Source of the DNA: CAIWHR01 sp963830485
Lineage (GTDB): Bacteria; Pseudomonadota; Gammaproteobacteria; Burkholderiales; Casimicrobiaceae
Direction: 5' to 3'
Length of the DNA: 64,000 nt
NCBI GenBank assembly: GCA_963830485.1
Contig: CAWHNE010000029.1
Location: 310,001-374,000, forward strand
The translations under genes and the position numbers were made by a program. The first letter of the stretch is position 1, and every line of letters starts with the position of its first letter. Under the pieces are notes generated by a model that was not told where the DNA came from, made no database searches, and saw only the letters and a list, made by a program, of their open reading frames with translations. This document shows positions 7,662 to 17,063 of the stretch, piece after piece.

Positions 7662-9462
7662 ATGAGCGACTACCACGCCCCGCTCGCCGACATCCGCTTC
7701 GTGCTGAACGAGCTCGCAGGGCTCGAGCAGGTCGCGCAGCTTCCCGGCTACGAGGAGGCGACCTCCGACGTCGGCGAACGCGATCCTCGAGGAAGCCGCG
7801 AAGTTCGCGACCGAGGTGATGTCGCCGCTCAACGCGGTTGGCGATCGCGAAGGATCGGTCCGGCGCGACGACGGCAGCGTCCGGACGCCGCCTGGCTTCA
7901 AGGACGCGTACCACCAGTTCTGCGAGAACGGCTGGAACGGGCTCACCAAGAGCACCGAGTTCGGCGGGCAGGGCCTGCCGATCCTGCTCGGCACCGCGGT
8001 CGAGGAGATGTGGCACGCGGCGAACCTCGCGTTCAACCTCTGCGCGATGCTGACGCAGGGCGCGATCGAGTCGATCGAGCTCGCGGGCTCGCCGGCGCTC
8101 AAGGAGAAGTTCCTGCCGAAGATGGTCGCGGGCACGTGGAGCGGCACGATGAACCTGACCGAGCCGCAGGCGGGCTCGGATCTCGCGGCGGTGCGCACGA
8201 AGGCGGTGCCGCAGGGCGACGGCACCTACAAGCTCTACGGCAGCAAGATCTTCATCACCTACGGCGAGCAGGACTACACCGAGAACATCATCCACCTCGT
8301 GCTCGCCCGCACGCCGGACGCGCCGGAAGGCGTGAAGGGCATCTCGCTCTTCGTCGTGCCGAAGGTCAACGTGAACGCCGACGGATCGCTCGGAGCGCGC
8401 AACGACGTCGTCTGCGCCTCGCTCGAGCACAAGCTCGGCATCCACGCGAGCCCGACGGCCGTGCTCGCGTACGGCGATCACGGCGGCGCCGTCGGCTACC
8501 TCGTCGGCGAGGAGAACCGCGGCCTCGAGTACATGTTCATCATGATGAACCTCGCGCGCTTCTCGGTGGGGCTCGAGGGCGTCGGGATCTCGGAGCGCGC
8601 CTACCAGCGCGCGGTCGCCTACGCGCGCGAGCGCGTGCAGGGCCGGCCGGTCGGGGCGGCGGCCGGGAAGGGCGCGCCGATCATCGAGCACCCCGACATC
8701 CGGCGCATGCTGATGACGATGCGGGCGAACGTCGAGGCGATGCGCGCGGTCGCGTACGTCGTGGCGGCGGCACACGATCACGCCCATCGGCACGCGGATG
8801 CGGACGTCCGCAAGCTGCACCAGGCATTCGTCGACTTCATGATCCCGATCGTGAAGGGCTGGTGCACGGAGACCGCGCAGCAGGTCGCGTCACTCGGCAT
8901 CCAGGTCCACGGCGGCATGGGCTTCATCGAGGAGACCGGCGCGGCGCAGCACTACCGCGATGCGCGGATCACGACCATCTACGAAGGCACGACCGGCATC
9001 CAGGCGAACGACCTGATCGGACGCAAGACGGCGCGCGATGGCGGCGCGGCAGCGCGATCCGTCGCGGCCGAGGTCGAAAAGGTCGCGCTGGCACTCGAGG
9101 GTCACGCCGACGCGAACCTGCAGGCTATCGGCACGCAGCTGAAGCGTGCGGTCGTTGCCGTTCGGAAGGCGATCGACTGGGTCGTGCCGGCGTACGGCGC
9201 GAATACGCGCGCCGCACACGCGGGCGCGGTCCCGTATCTCGAGCTCTGGGGCATCGTCGTCGGCGGCTGGCAGCTGGGCCGCGCGGCGCTGATCGCCGCG
9301 CGTCATCTGAAGGAAGGAACCGGTGACGCGCGGTTCCTGTCCGCCAAGATCCACACGGCGCGCTTCTACGCCGACTATCTGCTGCCGCGGGCGGCGGCTC
9401 TCTCGCACACGGTCACCGAAGGCGGCGAGTCCGCGCTTGCGCTCGCCGCCGAGCAGTTCTGA
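7662..9462 (+). CDS. Acyl-CoA dehydrogenase, large form with C-terminal extension (one frameshift)
   Basis: FAD-dependent acyl-CoA dehydrogenase, about 599 residues after correction, of the large class with an extra C-terminal domain (as in FadE-like and DmdC-like enzymes). Seen are the FAD/substrate signature GTMNLTEPQAGSDLAAVRT, the KIFITYGEQD strand, the IQVHGGMGFIEETGAAQHYRDARI segment in two parts, and IYEGTTGIQANDLIGRK. One extra base near 7766 separates the first 35 residues from the rest. It would oxidise an acyl-CoA to the enoyl-CoA and hand electrons to the EtfAB encoded just upstream. Chain-length preference cannot be read from the sequence. Confidence 0.88.
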
Positions 9463-9504
9463 TTCGCGCGACGCTCTTGCCGACTCCAATCTACGACGTC
9501 TGAT

Positions 9505-10858
9505 TCAGAACACGCAGCCGACTGGCACCGGACCGATTCGGGTCAACGCTATGGTTCCGGACAGGCCTTTGCTGCTTCCGTCGGTGAAGTTGTAGCTGAA
9601 TGTCGCAGTCGAACAGCTTTGGAAGGCGAGCGTTCCGGTACCCACCACCACGCTGGTCGGGGCAGGCACCGTCGGTGTGTCGAACACGCCCCGGGTGGTT
9701 TCGAAGATCTCCAGCGGGATCGAACGGGAACCCGGCGCAAATGCCCGGCGCCGACGCCGTGTACCAGCGTTGTCCGGCCGCCCCGGCGCCGGCGCCGGCG
9801 GGCGCGTACGTGTACCACGGGACGAAGATCGACGCCGTTGTTCGGGTTGACCTCGACGACGAATCCCTGACCGATCGGTCGTAGCGTTGTACCAATTGCC
9901 GGAAAAGGCGAAGTCGGCATTGGTCGGACGCGCGCCCGTCGTGGAGCACGTCACATTCTGCGCAATGCGCGTCAACGGTATGCTTCCCGTGCGGCCCGAA
10001 CCGTCGGTGAAGGTGTACGACAATTGACCGCTGGTGCAGGTGTCGAAACTCAGCGTCGCGGTTCCGACCTGAACTCCATTCGTGATCGGCAGGGCATTGA
10101 AATTGCCGCCGGTATTCTGAAAGATCGTCAGCGAAGCATTGGGCTGTCCGCTCACCATGTTGCCGCTGAGCGTGTACCAGCGCTGGTGATCCTCTCCACC
10201 GACGAAGGTGTCGAAGGTGAACCAGCTTAGCTGGACGCAACCCGTTCCGGCTGCCACCAGGTCGGGAAACACTTCGACTTCGAACCCCTGTCCATCGGTC
10301 GCCGGCTCGAACCAGGAACCGGTCAAGCCGTGCTGATTGAGATCGGGTGCCGTGGCGGCGGGCCGAGATCGAGGCCTGCTGCCCGGCGAAATTCGTCGCG
10401 AGATTCGGCATGACGCCCGACGGGTAGAGCGAATTGACGCCGTCGGTTGGCAACGCCTGCCACACCAACATATTGGAACTGGAACCGGGCGAGTACTCGA
10501 GCTTCGCGGGCCCGGTGGGGATGAAGTTGTTGGAGATGATGAAGTCGGGCGTGATGAGACCGAGGTCTGCGAACCCCTGGCTCGCGACGAGTACGCGCTT
10601 GCCGGCGGTGTTGCTGCTCGGTAGGTTCCTGGTAAGGCTGGCCGTCCTGGGTGCTCCGCCGGTAGGTGTGGCCACCAGCCGCGCGCCCAGCGACCAGGCA
10701 TCCTCGCCATTGGTGCTCGTCGTCAGGACGACGAACTGGACCGTGCCGTCGGCGTTCGAGTACACCTGCTCGATGGTGAAGAGGTGGAACGCGGCGAACG
10801 CGAACGACGAGAGCATCACTGTCGTCGTTGCCAGACAAGTCCGGAGCCACTGCTTCAT
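9505..10858 (-). CDS. Exported protein with two tandem GxWY-type beta repeats (several frameshifts)
   Basis: Start ATG at 10858 follows a ggagg site; a signal peptide (LATTTVMLSSFAFAA) follows. An N-terminal domain of about 165 residues precedes two copies of a module: GSWFEPATDGQGFEVEVFP ... FTDGSGRTGSIPLTRI, and GNWYNATTDRSGQGFVVEV ... FTDGSSKGLSGTIALTRI. Each module has QRWYT in the middle and one cysteine pair. This module occurs in secreted proteins of unknown function in several proteobacteria. At least four frame changes (near 10355, 9880, 9830 and 9730) interrupt it, so it may be a true pseudogene or simply badly sequenced. Confidence 0.6.
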
Positions 10859-11016
10859 TGGGACCTCCGTGAATCGTGACCCGGTTCGCGCGCGGTTCGT
10901 GATCCGGGTCGATCGCTTCACGCTGCCAACAGGCCGCCGCTCCGCGCTATTCCGAGGAACAGCGGCTGGAATATCATTCGGACCATGCGGCCGCGCAACG
11001 CACATGGGGACATAGC

Positions 11017-11511
11017 ATGAACGGGCCTCGCCTTATCACCGGAAGTTTTCTCCGACCTTGGGTTGCGAGGACCCTGGCGTTGTTGTCGGGCTTGGTGTTG
11101 GCGCTTGCGCCGGCGCTCGCGGCAGCGGTCTTCGTCATCAACTTCCCATGGGTACGGCCGGCGGCGAAAGGAGGCGCGACGGAGGCCTTTATGGAGCTCA
11201 CGAGCGTCGACGGGGGCGCCCTCGTCGGTGCGCACAGCGAGATTGCGGACCGCGTCGTGATCGTCGGTCCCGGTGCCCATGGCGAGCCGGTTGCGCGGCT
11301 GCTGCTTCCCGCTGGCGCGCCGATGGTGCTGGCGCCGGGGTCGTACCGGTTTCGGCTAGCGTCTCTGAACCGCGCGCTCAAACTAGGGGATTCCGTGCCG
11401 CTCGTCCTGATAATCGAGGCGGCTGACGGCAAGCGGGAGGAAATCGGCGTGCAGGTCGTGGTGCGCCGGCGCTCGACGGTCGACGACCACCTCTACGGCC
11501 GCCGCCACTGA
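11017..11511 (+). CDS. Exported PCu(A)C-like domain protein lacking copper ligands
   Basis: A 164-residue protein with a long signal region (LALLSGLVLALAPALAAAV). The mature part follows the copper chaperone PCu(A)C outline: a WVRPAAKGGATEAFMELTS opening, GAHSEIADRVVIVGPG, LPAGAPMVLAPGSYRFRL and GDSVPLVLIIE. In true chaperones His/Met residues in a HEM...M...HxM pattern bind copper; here the first is replaced by VVIVGPG and the last by SYRFRL, so the ligands are gone. It may bind something else or have lost its role. It diverges from the repeat protein and converges on the ABC importer operon. Confidence 0.6.
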   Translation: MNGPRLITGSFLRPWVARTLALLSGLVLALAPALAAAVFVINFPWVRPAAKGGATEAFMELTSVDGGALVGAHSEIADRVVIVGPGAHGEPVARLLLPAGAPMVLAPGSYRFRLASLNRALKLGDSVPLVLIIEAADGKREEIGVQVVVRRRSTVDDHLYGRRH

Positions 11512-11521
11512 GGCAGCTGCG

Positions 11522-12599
11522 CTAACCCGATGCGGGTGCAGCGGACGTCGCGGGAATCGCGATGACGCCGTGCGGCGCAAACGCGACGGCGACCCGGCTG
11601 CCGACCGCGAGCGGGCGGTCGACGCGGCTGTCGATCGTGAACAGCGGCCCGATGGCCGTTTCGACGGTGTATTCCATCGTGTGGCCGAGATAGGCCGCCT
11701 TGCGCACGGTGCCGTCGAGCGGCGACGCGCCGGCCATTTCGAGGTGGATCGCTTCGGGGCGGATTGCGACGTCGATCGCGCCGTCCGCGAGGCCGCGGTG
11801 CGGCAGCGCGATCGTCAGCGGACCCAGCGCGACGTCGCCCAACGATCCGTCGCGGCGCGTCAGCGTGCCGCGGACGCGGTTCGCCTCGCCCATGAACCCC
11901 GCGACGAACGCGTCCTTCGGTTCCGCGTAGAGTTCGCGCGGCGCGCCCTCCTGCGCGATCACGGCCTTGTCCATCACGATGATGCGGTCGGACACGGCAA
12001 GCGCCTCCGCCTGGTCGTGGGTCACGTAGACCACCGTGAGGCCGAGCCGCTGCTGCAGGTCGCGGATCTCCTCGCGCATCTGACGGCGGAGCCGCGCGTC
12101 GAGGTTCGACAGCGGCTCGTCGAACAGCAGCACCGAGGGCTCCAGCACCAGCGCGCGCGCGACGGCGACGCGCTGCTGCTGCCCGCCCGAGAGCTCGGAA
12201 GGGAGCCGCTCGCCCAGGCCGGTGAGGCCGACCGTCGCGAGCGCCGCATTGACCTTCTCGCGCTGCTCTCCCTTCGCCGACGCCGGACACGGTCAGCCCG
12301 TAGCCGACGTTGTCCTCGACGGTCATGTGCGGGAAAAGCGCATAGCTCTGGAACACCATCGACACGTCGCGCTCCGCGGCCGGCACGCGGGTCACGTCGG
12401 CGTCGCCGATCCGGATCGTGCCGGTGGTCGGCAGCTCGAGGCCTGCGATCATCCGCAGGATCGTCGTCTTGCCGCAGCCCGACGGACCGAGCAGCGTGAC
12501 GAGCGTCCGCGCGGCGATCGCGAACGAGACGTCGCGGACCGCCGCGACTTCGCCGTAGAGCTTGCTCACGTGGCGGAATTCGATAGACGCAGCTTTCAT
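11522..12599 (-). CDS. ABC transporter ATP-binding protein, FbpC/PotA type (one frameshift)
   Basis: Cytoplasmic ATPase of an importer, about 358 residues after correction. The Walker A is LLGPSGCGKTTILRMIAG, the Q-loop VFQSYALFPHMTV, and Walker B/D-loop LLFDEPLSNLDARLRR, followed by the switch His in YVTHDQAEALAVSD; a TOBE-like domain closes the protein. The shift lies near 12285, where removing one base restores GEREK-like sequence leading into the signature region. Its start overlaps the permease stop as ATGA (12596-12599). With the permease and the two binding proteins it forms an iron(III)- or organic-ligand-type importer. Confidence 0.88.
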
Positions 12600-14849
12600 C
12601 GGATGCCTTCTCGGGTGCGACTCGAAGTCACGGCGTTGCGCTGCAGAGCGCCGACACCGGGAACGCCCGCGCCGGTGTGCGTCCGCCGGCCCAGGCGACG
12701 CTCGCCGACGACGAGCTGAATCAGCCAGATCGCCGCCAGCATCAGCACGATCAGCACCGAGCAATAGGCGATCGCGACGCCGTAGTCGCCGTTGACGACG
12801 CGGTTGATGATGTACGTCGTCGCCATCTCGTGCTCGGCGGAGACGAGGAAGATCACGGCGGACACCGTCGTGACCGCGCGCACGAAGCTGTAGACCAGCG
12901 CGGCGACGATCGCAGGCTTGAGCAGCGGCAGGATCACGCGGCGCAGCGTCGTGAAGCCGCGCGCGCCGAGCGTCACCGACGCCTCGTCTAGGCTCTTGTC
13001 GATCTGGCTCATCGCAGCGATGCCCGCGCGCACGCCGACCGGCATGTTGCGGAAGATGAAGCACAGGATGAGGATGATGCCGGTGCCGGTGACCTCGATC
13101 GGCGGGACGTTGAAGGCGAGGATGTACGAGACGCCGATGACGGTGCCCGGAATCGCGAACGACAGCATCGTCCCGAATTCGAACGCCGACTGGCCGGCGA
13201 ATTTCTGCCGCGTCAGCAGGTAGGCGGAGAGGATTCCCAGCGCGGCGGTGAGCGGCGCGGCGAGGGCGGAGAGCTTGATCGTCGTCCAGAACGAATTCCA
13301 CGCGGCGCCGGCCCACAGGATGCCGTGGCTCGTCCATTCGATCGCGAACGCCTTCGCATAGTGCTTGAGCGTCGGCGTGTAGTCGCGGCCCCAGGTCTCG
13401 ACGAAGCCGCCGACGAGCGCCATCGCGTAGATGACGATGGTGAGCACGGCCCACGGCAGCGCGACGCCGTAGCACAGCCGCCGCACGCCGTCGGGCAGCT
13501 GCGTCGGGAGCCCCGCATCGCCCTTGCCGGCGAGCGAGGTGTAGACCTTGCGTCCAAGCAGCCAGCGCTGGACGAGGAAGGCGGCGAGCGCGAAGGCGAG
13601 CAGCAGGATGCCGAGCGTCGCCGCGCGGCCCTGGTCGAGCTGCGCGCCGACGACCGAGAAGAACACCTCGGTCGAGAGCACGCCGAAGTTGCCGCCGAGC
13701 AGGATCGGGTTGCCGAAGTCGGCGATCGACTCGATGAAGCTGATCAGGAACGCGTTGGCGAGGCCCGGGCGCATCAGCGGCAGCGAGACGTCGGCGAACA
13801 CGCGCCAGCGGTCCGCGCGCAGCGTCTGCGCGGCTTCCTCCATGCTCGGCGAGACGCCCTCGACGACGCCGACCAGCACGAGGAACGCGATCGGCGTGAA
13901 CGCGAAGACCTGCGCGAGCAGCACGCCCTGCAGGCCGTAGATCCAGCGCCCGAGCTGCAACCCGAACGCGTGCTCGACGAGCTGGTTGATGATCCCGGAC
14001 CGGCCGAAGAGCAGGATGAGGCCGAGGCCGATGACGAATGGCGGCGTGATGATCGGCAGCACCGACAGCATGCGCAGCACGCGTCTTGTAGCGGAATTGC
14101 GTGCGGTGCCAGATCAGCGCGAACGCGAGGCCGAGGCCGGTGCAGGCGATCGCGCACGAGAACGCGAGGAGCAGCGTGTTCCACGCGACGCCGCAGCGGG
14201 TGGAGCCCGTGACGCAGCCTGTCCCCCACACCTTCTCGGTGAACAGGCGGTGTCCGAATGCGGTGAGCGACAGCGCCTCGTTCGCGTCCTGCGCAGCCGA
14301 GATCAGGATGCGGAAGACGGGGAAGAACGTGAACACCGCGACCAGTGCGGCGACCGCGACGGCGGTCCCCGCGACGAACCCGTCGCCCTTGAAATAGCCG
14401 CGGCCGGCGAGCCCCAGCGCGAACAGCATCGCAAACGACGCAAGGGCGAGCGTCGCGCCCAGGCCCATCCCGTACTGTCCGGTCGCGAGCGGTGGCAGGA
14501 GCGCTTTCAGCGCCTCGAAGTACCAGCCCTGCGGTCCGATGACGAAGCCCTGGCCGAGCGTGTAGACGAATCCGATCGCGCCCAGCGCCGATGAGCGCGC
14601 CCGCGCGCTCGCCGCGATGGCCGGGCGCGTGCCGAGCCACGCGCCCGCGACGAGGAGGGCGGCCACCGGCCACAGCCAGACGCGGCCGTGCGACCACGCC
14701 TGCAGCCACGCGGGTGCGTTGTCCTTCGAGGCGAAATGCGCGATCCACGTCGGCCACCACACGGAATCCTGCACCGCGTACCACGGCAGCAGCGCGAAGC
14801 CGATCACGCCGACGGCGAGCCAGACGACGATGGCGCGCGGACCGCTCAT
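12596..14849 (-). CDS. ABC transporter permease, fused two-domain FbpB type with extra N-terminal membrane region (one frameshift)
   Basis: Integral membrane permease of about 750 residues. Residues 1-220 hold several extra membrane segments; then come two binding-protein-dependent permease halves, each with the EAA loop that contacts the ATPase: EEAAQTLRADRWRVFADVSL in the first half and DEASVTLGARGFTTLRRVIL in the second. Such double permeases (about 500-700 residues) are typical of FbpB-like iron importers; this one is longer at the N-terminus. One extra base near 14085 breaks the frame just before MLSVLPIITPPF. It is coupled to the ATPase by an ATGA overlap. Confidence 0.86.
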
Positions 14850-14871
14850 GGCGTCGCGAGGCCGCGCCCCG

Positions 14872-15902
14872 CTACTTCACCGCTGCGTTGATGTCCCGCT
14901 CCCAGCGATCGAGGAGGCGCTTGCGCACTTCGCTCGACCCGTATTTGGCGAAGTCGTAGTTGATCACCTTCACGTCGGTGAGGTTCGGGACCTGCGGCGG
15001 CAGCGGCACGCCCTTGTTGGTCGGGATCGCGTACTCCTTGACCTCGAGCCCGATCTTCTGTGCGTCGACCGTGAGCGCCCAGTCGGCGAATTTCTTCGCG
15101 CTTGTCGAGGTTGCGCGCGCCCTTGATGATCGCCATCGAGCCGACTTCGTAGCCGACGCCTTCGCACGGCAGGATCGGCTTCACCGGGAACCCGGCGACG
15201 ATCTCGTTGACGACGCCGTGCAGCACAGAGCTGCCGACGTAGATCTCGCCGCGCTTGACCGCCGTCATCGGGCCGATGCCCGAGCGCGCGTACGAGGCGA
15301 CGTTGGCGTTCAGCGCCTTCATGTACGCGAAGGCCTCGTCCTCGCCCATGACCTGCACGAGCGTCGCGAGCATCAGGTAGGCGGTGCCCGACGTGCCCGG
15401 ATTGCCGAGCATGACCTCGCCCTTGAGCTTCGGGTCGAGCAGGTCCTTCCAGCAGCGCGGTACCGGCAGCTTGCGCTTGTCCGCAAGCTCCGTGTTGTAT
15501 CCGAGCGACAGGATGCCGCCGTAGACTCCGGCGACCTGGTACTTCGAGATTTCGGAGATGCGTCGCGCCCAGTCGTGCAGCTGGCCGAGGTTCGCCGATT
15601 GATACGGCTCGAGCAGTCCTTCCTCGGCGGCCTGCAGGTACGAATCGGCGGCGCCCGCCCACCAGACGTCACCCTTCGGGTTCGCGCGCTCCGCCTTGAC
15701 CTGCGCCAGCATTTCGCCGGTGGCCTTCTGCACCACGGCCACCTTGACCCCCGTCGCCCTCTCGAAGCCGACCGCCATGCCCTGGCACCACGCGGTGTTG
15801 GGCGAGCTGCAGTACAGGTTGAGCGAGCCCTGCGCCGCGCGCGCTCGCGGCGGCGAGCAGCGAGGCGACGGCGACGAGCGCGAGACCGGGACGGAAGATC
15901 AT
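14872..15902 (-). CDS. ABC transporter substrate-binding protein, FbpA/FutA-like, second copy (two frameshifts)
   Basis: Periplasmic binding protein of about 342 residues after correction. It starts with a signal peptide (GLALVAVASLLAAASARA) and continues with LYCSSPNTAWC, MAVGFERATGVKVAVVQKATG, KGDVWWAGAADSYLQAAEEG, GYNTELADKRKLPVPRCWKD and GNPGTSGTAYLMLATLVQVM, as in iron- or phosphonate-type class-2 binding proteins. Extra bases near 15845 and 15100 break it. It is closely similar to the gene at 15971-16993, evidently by tandem duplication. The ligand cannot be told with certainty. Confidence 0.86.
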
Positions 15903-15970
15903 GGCGCGACTCCAGTGACGCGGCGCCGGCCCGGAAGCCCCGCGCTGCGGGCAAGCGTAGCGGACGAGCT

Positions 15971-16993
15971 TCAGCGCGGCTGGCTGCCGATCTCGCGGTC
16001 CCAGCGCTCGAGCAGACGCTTGCGCTCGGCGGACGCACCGTACTTCGCGAAGTCGTAGCTGATGAGCTTGATCTCCGCCGGCTTCGGCGACAGGGGCGAG
16101 ATCGGCGTCGACGTGTTCGACGGCAGCTGGAACTGCTTCGCCTGCGCGCCCAGCGTCTGCGCCTTGGGCGAGAGCGCCCAGTCGACGAACTTCTTCGCGT
16201 TGTCGAGGTTGCGCGCGCCCTTGACGATCGACATCGATCCGATCTCGTAGCCGGTCCCCTCGCAGGGCGCGACGCTCTTCACCGGAAAGCCCGCCTGCGC
16301 CTCGGTGACGACATCGTGGATGAAGGCGATCGCGACCAGGTTCTCGCCGCGCGCGGTCGCCTTGATCGGGCCGACGCCCTGGCGCGCGTAGTTCGTGATG
16401 TTCTTGTGCATCGCCTTCAGCACCTTGAAGGCCTCGTCCTCGCCGAACACCTGGACGAGCGTCGCGATCGCCGTGTACGCGGTGCCCGATGCATTCGGGT
16501 TCGCCATCTGCACGTCGTTCGCGTAATCGGGCTTTGCGAGGTCCTTCCAGCAGGCGGGCGCCGGCACCTTCTTCTTCGCGAGCAGCTCGGTGTTGTAGCC
16601 GAGGCCGAGCACGCCCAGGTAGATGCCGACCGTCCGGTACTTCGCCTGCTCGGCCTGCTTCTGCGCCCAGGGCTGCAGCTGCGGCAGGAGCGGCGAGCGG
16701 TATTCCTCGGTCAGACCCTGTTCGGCGGCCTGCAGGTGCGGGTCGCCGGTGCCGCCGAACCAGAGATCGAGCTTCGGGTTCGCCTTCTCCGCGGCGAGCT
16801 GCGCCATCGATTCGCCGGAGCCCTTCAGCGTCATCGTCGTCTTGATGCCGGTTTCCTTCTCGAACTCGACGCCGGCGAGGTTGCACCACTCGGCCTGCAC
16901 CGAGCAGATGACGTTGAGCTGGTTCTGGGCCGCGGTGGTCGCCGCGGCACACGCGGCCGCGAACGCAAGCGCGATTCGCGCGAAGTTCGACAT
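15971..16993 (-). CDS. ABC transporter substrate-binding protein, FbpA/FutA-like, first copy
   Basis: Periplasmic binding protein of 340 residues; the ATG at 16993 has a ggagg site, and a signal peptide (IALAFAAACAAATTAAQ) follows. The body reads LNVICSVQAEWCNLAG, EKETGIKTTMTLKGSGES, KLDLWFGGTGDPHLQAAEQG, ANPNASGTAYTAIATLVQVF and PCEGTGYEIGSMSIVKGARN. It is the first gene of the importer operon and shares most motifs with the next gene. Unlike that copy it is unbroken. Possible ligands are ferric iron complexes or a small organic anion. Confidence 0.88.
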   Translation of the reverse strand: MSNFARIALAFAAACAAATTAAQNQLNVICSVQAEWCNLAGVEFEKETGIKTTMTLKGSGESMAQLAAEKANPKLDLWFGGTGDPHLQAAEQGLTEEYRSPLLPQLQPWAQKQAEQAKYRTVGIYLGVLGLGYNTELLAKKKVPAPACWKDLAKPDYANDVQMANPNASGTAYTAIATLVQVFGEDEAFKVLKAMHKNITNYARQGVGPIKATARGENLVAIAFIHDVVTEAQAGFPVKSVAPCEGTGYEIGSMSIVKGARNLDNAKKFVDWALSPKAQTLGAQAKQFQLPSNTSTPISPLSPKPAEIKLISYDFAKYGASAERKRLLERWDREIGSQPR

Positions 16994-17063
16994 CGAGGGT
17001 CCTCCCCGGAAATTTCTGTGGCTGTTGTAGTGCGGCAATGATCGGCGATGGACTGCCCTGGCG

